From assembly GCA_013297655.1 (NCBI GenBank), contig JAAFHV010000057.1, forward strand, positions 1-39,990: 39,990 nucleotides of DNA, in the 5' to 3' direction. The notes under the pieces are model-generated. The model made no database searches. It had not been told where the DNA came from and saw nothing but the letters and a program-made list of their open reading frames with translations. How positions within the stretch are numbered: position 1 is the first letter of the stretch; the number at the start of each line of letters is the position of its first letter. This document shows, in pieces, positions 22,777-31,230 of the stretch. The DNA is from Myxococcales bacterium. Lineage in GTDB: Bacteria > Myxococcota_A > Polyangia > Polyangiales > Polyangiaceae. The translations under genes and the position numbers were made by a program.

Positions 22777-25700
22777 ATGAACCCGACGATTGACATTCTC
22801 CGTGGAGAGCTCGAGCGCCTTTTTTCGCTCGAAGAAATGACCAGCATGAGCCAGCGGCTCCTGGGGCTCGATCCGGTCGATGTCGGCGGTACGAACGCGA
22901 AGGGCAGCTTCGCCCGCGCGCTCACGGAGCGCTGCGTCGACGGCGAGCGCATCGAAGCCCTCGTCGACGTGCTCCGCGTCCAGAAGCGCGAGGTCGACCC
23001 CCGCGTGTTCGACATCGCCGCCCTGCTCGGCAAGGAAGACCTCGTCACCGGTCGCCAGGTAGGCGACTTCACGGTGCAAAAGAAGCTCGGCGAGAGCGAC
23101 ATCTCGGTGGTGTACCTCGCGGTCCGCGCCGGCGAGACCTACGCGCTCAAGCTGCTCCGTCGCGAGGCGGCGCGCGATCTCCGCGCGGTGCACCGCTTCC
23201 TCACCGCGAACCGCCTCGTCGCGGCGCTCTCGCACCCCGGGCTCCCGGTCGGCCTCGAGGCCGGCGAGATCGAAGCGGGGGTGTTCTTCGTCGCGTACAA
23301 GCACGTGGAGGGCGGGCCGCTCTCGGCTCGGTTCGCGCGCACCGGCGCGTCGCACGTGGGTGAGCTCAAGCCGCTCCTCAAGGGCATCTTGGAGCCGCTC
23401 GCCGCCATGCACAAGGCGCAGCTCGCGCACGGCGACTTGAAGATGGAAAACGTGCTCTTGGCGCAGAAAGGGCCGCCGGTCCTCATCGACTTCGGCACCG
23501 ATCGTCTGCGCCACCGCGGCTCGGGCAACAACGGCAAGCAGCTCGCCGTCATCGGCTCCCCGCGCACCATCGCGCCCGAGATCGTGCGCGGCAAAGTGGC
23601 CGACGCACGCGCCGACGTTTACGCGTTCGGCGCGCTGCTCTACGAGCTCGTCGCGGGCAAGCCCGTGTTCGACTCCGAGAACCTCGCCGACGCCGCGTTC
23701 GCCCACCTCGCGAAGGAGCCCGAAGCCCCGAGCACCAAGGCGCCGCGTGGCTGGGTCGCGAAGGACGTCGACACGTTCATCCTCTCGCTCCTCCAGAAGG
23801 ATCCGTCCCGTCGCCCGAAGGACGCGCAGGCGCTGCTCGAGGCGATCGACACGATCGGCCGCGCGAGCATGTCGGTTCGTCCCTCCGCTCCGCTCGCCGC
23901 CGAAAAGGTGGACGAGCTGCTCGCGAAGCTCGAGGCGACGCCGGCGGACGCCGACGCAGCGATGGCCGCGGAGACCGCGATCGACCAGGGCGCCGACGCG
24001 ACGCGCGTCGGCGAGGCCCTGCTCGCGGCGGCCGAGAAGGTCGGCCACGAGACCGACGAGGCCCGCGATACGAAGAAGGCGCTTCTCTTCCGTGCGGCGC
24101 GCGCGTTCGACCACGCGAGCGACAAGGCGCGGTCCGAGTCGACCTACGTCACGTTGCTCGAGGTCGACCCCAACGACGACACCGCGTTCAACGCCCTCGA
24201 GGCGGTTCGGAAGAGCCTCGGCAAGTACGAGGAGCTCGTCGAGATGCTCCTCGAGAAGAGCCAAACCGCTCCCCCCGGCGTCGCCCGCGCGCGCGCCCTC
24301 GCCGAGATTGGCCGCCTCTACGCGACCGAGCTCGACGACGTCGATCAGTCCCTCGTGGCGTACGCGCAGGCGCTCTGCGAGACGCCGGCAGACGACGAAA
24401 TCGCAAGTGAAATCGAGCGCTTGGCCAGTACCAAGCAGGACCGCTGGAACGAGGTCCTCGGCACGATCACGGAGGCGATCAAGCAGCCCGAGCTCGGCGC
24501 GACCGACCGCACCGAGCTGCTCGTGAGGGCGGCTCGCTGGTACGAGCAGAAGCTCTCCCGCGCCGACCTCGCGCTCCTCGCGTTCCAGCAGGTGCTCGCC
24601 GGCGAGCCCTCGAACGAGGTGGCAGCCGAGGGCCTCACCGCGATCTACCGTCGCGCGCAGCAGTGGCCCGAGCTCACCAAGCTCCTCGTCGCGCGCGCCG
24701 AAGCGGCGGGTGCGACGCCGAAGGGCCGCGATCTCCGCGTCGAAGCGGCCGAGCTCCTCGAGACGAAGCTCTCCGACACGAAGCGCGCAAGCGACATGTT
24801 CCAGGCCGTTCTCGAGGACGATCCGGGTCACGTTCGCGCGGGCGACGCGCTCGCCCGCATCGCAGAGCGCACCGGCGATTTCCAGACGTTCGTGCGCATC
24901 CTCGGCGAGCGCGCCGAGGCCCGCCGCGGGCGCGAGAAGGCCGAGGCGCTCTGCAAGGTCGCCGAGGTCTACGAAGACCACCTCTCCGACCTCGCCGAGG
25001 CCACTCGCCGCTTCGAGGCCGTGCTCGCGATCGATCCCGCCAACCTCACCGCGCTCAAGGGTCTCGATCGCATCTACAACCGCACCGGTCGCTACCGCGA
25101 GCTGCTCGAGGTCCTCGATCGTCAGATCCAGGTCGCGGCGACCCCGCGCCAGAAGATCACGATCCTCGAGCGCATGTCCGCCCTCCACGACGAAGAGTTC
25201 CTCGATCACGCGAAGGCGGCCGAGTGCCTCGAGGACATCCTCGTGATCGACGGATCGAACGACGGCGCGCTCACCGCCCTCGCGCGCCACTACCGCGCGC
25301 TCGACAAGTGGGAAAAAGTAGTCTCGATCTACGAAAAGCACATCCAAGTTACGACCGAGGATCCGCGCAAGGTCGAGCTCACCGTCGCGAAGGCGCGCAC
25401 CCTCGCCGAGCACGTCGGCTCGCCCGATCGCGCGACGAAAGCCTACGAGCAAGCCCTCGCCCTCAAGCCCGATCACGCCGGCGCGCTCGAGGCGCTCGCC
25501 CAGCTTCGTGAGCTCTCGGGCGACTCCCACGCCGCCCTCAGCGCGATCGAGGCCCTCGCGCTCAAAGCCGAGAGCCCCGAACAAAAGGCCGACCAGTGGA
25601 TGCGCGCGGGCCGTCTCCTCGAGACACGCGGCGACAAGGACGGCGCCATCGAGCGCTACAAGCTCGCCCTCGAGGCGAACCCGAAAGACACCTCTGCATC

Positions 25701-28161
25701 GTCGGCCCTCCGTAAGGCCTACGCCGAGCGCGGCGACGCGCAGAGCGTGATCGGGCTCGTGGAGAAGGAGCTCACGTTCGCGGAGGGCGACCTCGCGAAG
25801 GCGCGCCTCCACGCCGAGCTCGCGAAGGTATGGAAGGCGGAGGCCCAGGTCGACAAGGCGCAAGCTGCGGCGAAGCGCGCGACGGAGCTCGACGGCTCGA
25901 ACGCCGACGCGCTCCTCGTCCTCGGTGACATCGCCTTCGAGGCCGATCGCATGCTCGAGGCCTCCAAGCTCTACGAGTCGCTCGTCACGCGTACGCAGGT
26001 GCTCGCCCGCGAGGACGCGGTCCGTGTGCTCGTGCGCTTCATCGAAGCGTTCGGGAAGACGAACCGTCCCTCGATCCCCTCGATCCCGCCGCCCTCGACC
26101 CTCACCGACTCCGGCAGCGTGAGCGCGATGAAGTCGGTCGCGCCGCCTTCGATGACCAACCCGCGCATGCTCGCCGCGATCGAAGCGCTCAAGGAGCAAG
26201 CACAAGGCGACGTCGAGGCCCTCTCGCGCGCCGCCTCGGCCCTCTTCGATTTCGGCGATCCGCAGTCGGCCTACCGGATGCACGAGGATCTCCTCCAGAA
26301 GTACGGCGGGAAGCTCGTCGGCACCGATCGCGCGGAGGCCCTTTACCACCTCGGGGAGAGCGCACGTCGAAGCGGCGATCTCGCCGCCGCGGAGAAGCCC
26401 CTCAAAGAGGCGGCCGATCTCGACCCGTCGAATCCTCGGCCTTTCCGAGCACTTGCGAAGGTGTACGACGCGCTAGAGAAGTGGACCGACGCGATCGCGG
26501 TGCGCAAGCGTCGTGTCGAGATCGCGACCGGGACCGAGCGCTTCGAGCTCCTCCTCGAGGTGGGCGACATCCAGTTCCAGAAGCTGCAAGATCGCCAGGG
26601 CGCGCAGAAGAACTACGTCGCCGCGCTGCAAGAGAAGCCCGACGACCGCAAGCTCCTCACCAAGCTGATGCAGCTCTACTCCGAGGAGCAGAACTGGGAG
26701 AAGCTCATCGACGTCGTCACCCGCCTCGCCGACTTCGTCGACGACCCGAAGCAGCGTGCAAAGTACATGCACACCGCCGCCACGATCGCGGGGCGTCAGC
26801 TCAAGAAGGTCGATCAGGCGATCGAGTTCTACGAGAAGGCCCTCGGCTACGACGAGAACATCGCGAAGGCGGTCGACGAGCTGCTCGAGCTCTACCGCGA
26901 GAAGGGTGACCACACGAAGGTCGAGCGCATGCTCAAGACCCAGCTCGAGACGGCCAAAGGCCAAGGCGATCGCGCTGCGATCGTGAAGGTCCTCGACAGC
27001 CTCGGCGCGCTCTACGAAAAGCACCTCTCCGAGCCCGAGCTCGCGATCGACGCCTACGAGGCCGCGCAGGCCTTCGATCCGGACGAGAAGTCGCGCGGCG
27101 AGAAGCTGGCCGAGCTCTACGCATCGGATCCCGCGCAGTACCTCGAGAAGGCGGTGCGCTCGCAGGCGCAAATGCTCCGGAAGAACCCCTACCGAGTGGA
27201 GAGCTATAAGCTCCTCCGGAAGCTCTTCACGGAAGCCAAGAAGCCCGATCCGGCGTGGTGCCTCTGCCAGGCCCTCTCCGTGCTCAAGCTCGCCGAGCCA
27301 GACGAGGAGCGCTTCTACAAGAAGCACCGTCCCGAGAACGCGGCGGCGGCGCAGGCGGCCCTCGGCGAAGAGGAGTGGGGCCGTCTCGCCCACGGGGAGC
27401 TCGATCCGCTGCTTACCCGCATTTTTGCGCTCATTCAGCCGACGATCATCCGTACGCGCACGCAGTCTCTCGAGTCGCAAGGCTACGACTCCCGCTACGC
27501 GATCGACACGTCGCTGCACCCGTACCCGATCTCGCAGACCCTCTATTACGTGCAGGGTGTCCTCGGGCTCACGCCTCCGCTCGTGTTCCAAAACCCGAAC
27601 GACACCGGCGCGCTCGGCTTCGTGCACGCGCACACGCCGGCCGTCGTGCTCGGTCGTGGCGCGTTCGAGCTCAACGCCGGCACCCAGGTGCTCGCGTTCC
27701 TCTCGGGCCGTCACCTCGCGTACCTCCGCCCCGGCTTCTACGTGCGGCACCTCGTGCCGACCGGCACCGGCCTCAAGGCGTGGCTCTTCGCCGCGATCAA
27801 GCTCGTCGTCCCGCAGTTCCCCGTCTCGGCCGAGCTCCAGGGCCAAGTCGAAGAAGCTCTCGCGGCGATGAACCAAGACTTCCAGGGCAACGCGCGCGAC
27901 GTGCTCGCCGGCGCGGTGGGCAAGCTGCTCCAAGCGGGCGGCGCGCTCGACCTCAAGCGTTGGGTCGCGGGCATCGACTACACCGCCGATCGCGCCGGCT
28001 TCCTCCTCGCCCACGATCTCCAGCTCACCACGGAGACCATCCGGGTCCATGAGGACGCGAGCGTCCCCGTGAAAGAGCGCATGAAAGAGCTCGTGCTCTT
28101 CAGCACGTCGGAAGACTATTTCGCCCTCCGGCAGAAGCTCTCGATCGCGATCGACAGTTGA
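22777..28161 (+). CDS. giant Ser/Thr kinase-TPR protein with adaptor-like N terminus
   Basis: This 1794-residue protein starts at an ATG with AAGGAG upstream. Residues 5-68 are helical, with the spacing of an effector-associated/adaptor domain (LERLF...RLLGLD...SFARALTERC...IEALVDVL). The kinase domain spans 97-365: the glycine loop is degenerate (LGESDISVVY), Lys125 is present, the catalytic loop reads HGDLKMEN (Asp220), DFG is intact (Asp238), and IAPE follows. From about 380 to 1540 come many TPR units such as AYEQALALKPDHAGALEALA and RYKLALEANPKDTSASSALR. The last 250 residues differ: VLAFLSGRHLAYLRPGFYVR (about 1638-1657) resembles the metal-binding helix of M48 peptidases with HExxH lost. 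No signal peptide; cytoplasmic scaffold kinase is likely. Activity is plausible but the altered loop leaves doubt. Its stop overlaps the permease start. Confidence 0.93.
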   Translation: MNPTIDILRGELERLFSLEEMTSMSQRLLGLDPVDVGGTNAKGSFARALTERCVDGERIEALVDVLRVQKREVDPRVFDIAALLGKEDLVTGRQVGDFTVQKKLGESDISVVYLAVRAGETYALKLLRREAARDLRAVHRFLTANRLVAALSHPGLPVGLEAGEIEAGVFFVAYKHVEGGPLSARFARTGASHVGELKPLLKGILEPLAAMHKAQLAHGDLKMENVLLAQKGPPVLIDFGTDRLRHRGSGNNGKQLAVIGSPRTIAPEIVRGKVADARADVYAFGALLYELVAGKPVFDSENLADAAFAHLAKEPEAPSTKAPRGWVAKDVDTFILSLLQKDPSRRPKDAQALLEAIDTIGRASMSVRPSAPLAAEKVDELLAKLEATPADADAAMAAETAIDQGADATRVGEALLAAAEKVGHETDEARDTKKALLFRAARAFDHASDKARSESTYVTLLEVDPNDDTAFNALEAVRKSLGKYEELVEMLLEKSQTAPPGVARARALAEIGRLYATELDDVDQSLVAYAQALCETPADDEIASEIERLASTKQDRWNEVLGTITEAIKQPELGATDRTELLVRAARWYEQKLSRADLALLAFQQVLAGEPSNEVAAEGLTAIYRRAQQWPELTKLLVARAEAAGATPKGRDLRVEAAELLETKLSDTKRASDMFQAVLEDDPGHVRAGDALARIAERTGDFQTFVRILGERAEARRGREKAEALCKVAEVYEDHLSDLAEATRRFEAVLAIDPANLTALKGLDRIYNRTGRYRELLEVLDRQIQVAATPRQKITILERMSALHDEEFLDHAKAAECLEDILVIDGSNDGALTALARHYRALDKWEKVVSIYEKHIQVTTEDPRKVELTVAKARTLAEHVGSPDRATKAYEQALALKPDHAGALEALAQLRELSGDSHAALSAIEALALKAESPEQKADQWMRAGRLLETRGDKDGAIERYKLALEANPKDTSASSALRKAYAERGDAQSVIGLVEKELTFAEGDLAKARLHAELAKVWKAEAQVDKAQAAAKRATELDGSNADALLVLGDIAFEADRMLEASKLYESLVTRTQVLAREDAVRVLVRFIEAFGKTNRPSIPSIPPPSTLTDSGSVSAMKSVAPPSMTNPRMLAAIEALKEQAQGDVEALSRAASALFDFGDPQSAYRMHEDLLQKYGGKLVGTDRAEALYHLGESARRSGDLAAAEKPLKEAADLDPSNPRPFRALAKVYDALEKWTDAIAVRKRRVEIATGTERFELLLEVGDIQFQKLQDRQGAQKNYVAALQEKPDDRKLLTKLMQLYSEEQNWEKLIDVVTRLADFVDDPKQRAKYMHTAATIAGRQLKKVDQAIEFYEKALGYDENIAKAVDELLELYREKGDHTKVERMLKTQLETAKGQGDRAAIVKVLDSLGALYEKHLSEPELAIDAYEAAQAFDPDEKSRGEKLAELYASDPAQYLEKAVRSQAQMLRKNPYRVESYKLLRKLFTEAKKPDPAWCLCQALSVLKLAEPDEERFYKKHRPENAAAAQAALGEEEWGRLAHGELDPLLTRIFALIQPTIIRTRTQSLESQGYDSRYAIDTSLHPYPISQTLYYVQGVLGLTPPLVFQNPNDTGALGFVHAHTPAVVLGRGAFELNAGTQVLAFLSGRHLAYLRPGFYVRHLVPTGTGLKAWLFAAIKLVVPQFPVSAELQGQVEEALAAMNQDFQGNARDVLAGAVGKLLQAGGALDLKRWVAGIDYTADRAGFLLAHDLQLTTETIRVHEDASVPVKERMKELVLFSTSEDYFALRQKLSIAIDS

Positions 28162-29501
28162 GCGGAGCGGGTGACAACGCCGAGGGACCGGGGCTCAAGA
28201 AGAGCCTCGGTCTCGTCGACGCGACGATGCTCGTGATCTCGTCGGTCATCGGAGTCGGCATTTTTTTCACCCCCGGGGCGGTCGCGCAGGCCCTCCCGAA
28301 CCGCACTTGGTTCTTCCTCGCGTGGCTCACGGGTGGGCTCTTGTCGCTCGCGGGCGCGCTCGCGAACGCGGAGCTCGGGGCCATGTTTCCGCGCGCGGGG
28401 GGCGACTACGTGTACCTCCGCGAGGCATACCACCCGATCGCCGGGTTCCTCGTCGGTTGGCTCTCGTTCTTCGTGATTTACGCGGGAACGGTGGCCACCC
28501 TCGCGGTCGGTTTCGCCGACGGCGTCGCCAGCTTCTTTCCGATGTCGCCGCTCGCGAAGCAGCTCCTCGCCGGCCTCGTCATCGCCGCGACGTCGTTCGT
28601 CAACGCGCTCGGCGTGAGGGCAGGGGCGCGCGTCAACAACGTGAGCGCCTTTCTCAAGGTCGCTGCCCTCGTCGCGATCGTCGCCGCGGGGCCGCTCCTC
28701 TTCGGGAAATCCCACGCCGAGACGGCCGTCGCGCTCCCCGCGAGCAGTACCCTGTCGTTCGGCGCCGCGCTCTCTCCGGTGCTCTTCACGTACCTCGGAT
28801 GGAACGCGTCGGTGTACGTCGCGAGCGAGATCCGCGACGTGGAGAAGAACCTCCCGCGTTCGCTCTTCATCGGCCTCGCGGTGTGTACAACCGTGTATTT
28901 GCTCGTGAACGTCACCTACGCGCTCACGCTTCCGATGGCGCAGCTCGCGGGGGAGGGCGCGGTCGGGAAGGAGACCGCGATCGCGCTTTTCGGCTCACGA
29001 GGCGGCACCCTCGTGTCGATCCTGATTTTGGCGTCTGTGCTCGGCGCGCTCAACGCGAACACGCTCGTCGGGCCGCGCATCGCGTACGCGATGGCCAAGG
29101 ACGGCCTGCTCTTCCGCTCGATCGCAAAGGTTCACGCTGGGTCTGGCGCGCCGAGGGTCGCGATCCTCGTGCAAGCGGCGGTGGCGCTCGCCGTGGTCTT
29201 CGTGCTGCGCGGCTTCCAGAAGGTCCTCGACTACACCACGTTCGCGATCGTGCTCGCGACGATCGCCGACACGCTTGCACTCTACATGCTTCGCGTGCGT
29301 GCTCCGCAAAAGCCGCGCCCGTACCGCGCGTGGGGTTATCCGGTGGTCCCGTTCCTCTACGTGCTCGCCAACGGCGTGATCGCGGTCTCGATGATGATCG
29401 CGAAGCCGCGCGAGTGCGGGATCGGGGTCGCGATCTTGCTCGCGGGGCTGCCGTTCTATTTCTTCTTCCGTCGCGCGATGCGGCTCTCCTCGCCGAGCTG
29501 A
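28158..29501 (+). CDS. APC-family amino acid permease
   Basis: This 447-residue integral membrane protein has about 12 hydrophobic segments, the normal size for the amino acid-polyamine-organocation family. The first helix contains VIGVGIFFTPG (residues 31-41), the unwound GxGIF...PG motif that contacts the substrate alpha-amino and carboxyl groups. Helix 2/3 has ELGAMFPRAGGDYVYL, typical of LAT-like APC transporters. It should import or exchange amino acids across the inner membrane; the substrate cannot be set from sequence. The start is a TTG at 28158-28160 that overlaps the stop codon of the kinase-TPR gene, and the next Met would cut into the first helix, so coupling is likely. The linkage to a kinase scaffold is unusual and may just be transcriptional. 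Confidence 0.92.
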   Translation: MSGAGDNAEGPGLKKSLGLVDATMLVISSVIGVGIFFTPGAVAQALPNRTWFFLAWLTGGLLSLAGALANAELGAMFPRAGGDYVYLREAYHPIAGFLVGWLSFFVIYAGTVATLAVGFADGVASFFPMSPLAKQLLAGLVIAATSFVNALGVRAGARVNNVSAFLKVAALVAIVAAGPLLFGKSHAETAVALPASSTLSFGAALSPVLFTYLGWNASVYVASEIRDVEKNLPRSLFIGLAVCTTVYLLVNVTYALTLPMAQLAGEGAVGKETAIALFGSRGGTLVSILILASVLGALNANTLVGPRIAYAMAKDGLLFRSIAKVHAGSGAPRVAILVQAAVALAVVFVLRGFQKVLDYTTFAIVLATIADTLALYMLRVRAPQKPRPYRAWGYPVVPFLYVLANGVIAVSMMIAKPRECGIGVAILLAGLPFYFFFRRAMRLSSPS

Positions 29502-29622
29502 GCGCCAACACCGCGCGCGGGGGGTCGTGGCTCCTCGGCGGGGGCTCGTGCAAGAAGGCGTCTCCTCACCCCCCATCGTCGTCGCGGTGGACGGCGGGCG
29601 CCACATTCGCGATGATCGCGCC

Positions 29623-30006
29623 ATGCCGAAGGTGAAGGACCTGATGACCCACAGCGTGCTCACGCTGTCCCCCGAGTCGACGCTCGAGGAGGCCGCGCAA
29701 ACGCTCGCGAATCTCGGGGTGAGCGGCGCGCCCGTGGTCGAGAACGAGCGCCTCGTCGGCGTCTTCTCCAAGTCCGACATCGTCGACGATCTCTCGGATG
29801 GCGAGATCGACCTCACCGATCTCGTGAAGAAGACGATGTCCAAGAACCCGCTCACGGTCTCGCCCGAGGACGACGTGAGCGTCGCGGTGAAGCTCTTCGC
29901 CGAGAAGAAGGTGCATCGCATCGTCGTTGTCGACGCCGCGGGTGCGGTCGCGGGCATCCTCACCCCCCTCGACATCGTTGCCGCCCTCCACCAAAGCCTC
30001 CTTTAG
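29623..30006 (+). CDS. two-CBS-domain protein
   Basis: This 127-residue protein is made entirely of a tandem CBS pair (Bateman module). The first CBS has VKDLMTHSVLTLSPESTLEEAAQTL and ends in LVGVFSKSDIVDDL. The second has KTMSKNPLTVSPEDDVSVAV and ends in VAGILTPLDIVAAL (only parts quoted as continuous motifs of the family). Such modules bind adenosine nucleotides or S-adenosylmethionine and sense energy state, often acting on partner enzymes or channels. No catalytic domain is attached. The ATG at 29623 is used; an upstream frame from 29527 has no ribosome binding site and a non-conserved extension. It lies 121 bp after the permease on the same strand and could be co-transcribed. Confidence 0.9.
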   Translation: MPKVKDLMTHSVLTLSPESTLEEAAQTLANLGVSGAPVVENERLVGVFSKSDIVDDLSDGEIDLTDLVKKTMSKNPLTVSPEDDVSVAVKLFAEKKVHRIVVVDAAGAVAGILTPLDIVAALHQSLL

Positions 30007-30107
30007 TCGGGTAGGCCCGCGTGCTCTCCGCGCTCGGGGAGGCGAAGGCTACATTTTTGTTAGAAACCGTTGGCGAAGCGGCTCGGGGCGCGCCATGCTC
30101 GAGGGTG

Positions 30108-30653
30108 ATGAAGGTGCACCCGGGTCTGGGCGTCGTGGTTGGGCTCGCGCTCGCGTTCTCTAGCGCGTTCCTTTCGGGGTGCGCGGAGGAGATGGAGCCG
30201 CCGCGGTTCGCGGTCCTCGCGCCGGTCGAGCGGGTGCCGCCCACCGGCGCGGTGGAAGTTCGGCACGCGCCGCCTCCGCCAGCCCCCGCGGTCGATGACG
30301 AGCTCGTCTCGCGCCCGCGCCTGAGCCACACGCTGCGCCTCGGCCAAGAGACGACCGCGTACGACACCGGTATGCGGGCCGCTCCGGCGCAGCAGGCGTC
30401 GAACGGCGTGACCGTGATCGTGAACAACAACATCACGCAGCAGCAGACCGTCGCGGTCGGCGGCGGGTACGGCGGTGGTGGCTACGGTCGCGGCGGATAC
30501 GGCAATGGTTACGGCACCTACGGCCGTCCCACGTACGGCACCTCGCCATCCATTTCGGCTCCCTACCAGCCCCAAGCGCCGCTGACTTCTGCGCCGCCGA
30601 TCGGTGGAAATTGGGCGCCCCCGCGCAACTACGGCCCGCCCGCGATGCGCTGA
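30108..30653 (+). CDS. Gly/Tyr-rich lipoprotein
   Basis: This 181-residue protein has the signal sequence MKVHPGLGVVVGLALAFSSA ending in FLSGC, a good lipobox. The mature part has a Pro/Ala-rich region, then VTVIVNNNITQQQTVAVG, followed by a Gly/Tyr-rich stretch (GYGGGGYGRGGYGNGYG) and a Pro/Tyr-rich tail. It is low complexity, probably unfolded or fibrous and exposed at the envelope. No enzymatic motif. The ATG at 30108 follows GAGGGTG; an upstream frame start at 30021 would put 29 charged residues before the signal peptide and is unlikely. Function unknown. Confidence 0.8.
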   Translation: MKVHPGLGVVVGLALAFSSAFLSGCAEEMEPPRFAVLAPVERVPPTGAVEVRHAPPPPAPAVDDELVSRPRLSHTLRLGQETTAYDTGMRAAPAQQASNGVTVIVNNNITQQQTVAVGGGYGGGGYGRGGYGNGYGTYGRPTYGTSPSISAPYQPQAPLTSAPPIGGNWAPPRNYGPPAMR

Positions 30654-30753
30654 TCCCGCGGGATTGTCGAAGGCGAAGGTCGCGGCGCGCCGTTCTTCGG
30701 GCGTCGTCGCGCAGCGAGGGAGCGCGGTGGTAGGCTTGCTCGCAGGTCGGTCG

Positions 30754-31230
30754 ATGGTGGAGCGAGCAGAGCCCTTCGAGTATTTCCGGGTCGATCGCGC
30801 GCGATCGACGCGCCGCAACTTGGTGCTCGGCGCGAGTTTGGTCGCGATGGGCGCGAGCGCCGTCGGCTCGGCGTTCATGCACGCCCTCGACCCTCACCTC
30901 GCTCACGCCGTCGCTTTCCTCGGCGGCGTGGTGCTCTTCGTGGGCCTGCTACTGGGCTTCGGGACGATGGTCGCTACGCTCCTCGAGAACGCCTACCTGG
31001 GCATGCGCGAGGACGGCATCGTCCTCCACGACGACGAGCGCGAGACCCTCCTCGGTTGGAACGACGTCGTCCGCATCGAGCATCGGAAGGGCGCCGTCGT
31101 CATCGCGGAAGCCAGCGGCCGTGAGCAGATCTTCTACGCTGGGAGCGGCGCCAAGCGCGTCGCCGACCGGATCGAGCTCGTTCGCAAGCGGGCGGCGCTC
31201 GGCCTCGTGGGCGCGCGGCTCCGCGCGTAG
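30754..31230 (+). CDS. small membrane protein with PH-like cytoplasmic part
   Basis: This 158-residue protein has two hydrophobic helices (about 22-44 and 50-75) joined by a short loop, then a soluble C-terminal part of about 80 residues. The segment LGMREDGIVLHDDERETLLGWNDVVRIE has the strand pattern of bacterial PH-like (bPH/YdbS-type) domains, in which a strand pair is followed by W-x-D-V. Function unknown; such proteins sit in the inner membrane. The ATG at 30754 is the first that leaves a sensible N terminus. Its last 282 bp overlap, on the opposite strand, the end of the GH13 frame; the hydrophobic profile and patterned C terminus argue that this gene is real. Confidence 0.7.
   Translation: MVERAEPFEYFRVDRARSTRRNLVLGASLVAMGASAVGSAFMHALDPHLAHAVAFLGGVVLFVGLLLGFGTMVATLLENAYLGMREDGIVLHDDERETLLGWNDVVRIEHRKGAVVIAEASGREQIFYAGSGAKRVADRIELVRKRAALGLVGARLRA

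Noticed and set aside
22741-26349. A 1202-codon minus-strand open frame opposite the kinase-TPR gene
   Set aside because: It is low-complexity Glu/Arg/Leu-rich sequence antisense to clear TPR and kinase motifs.
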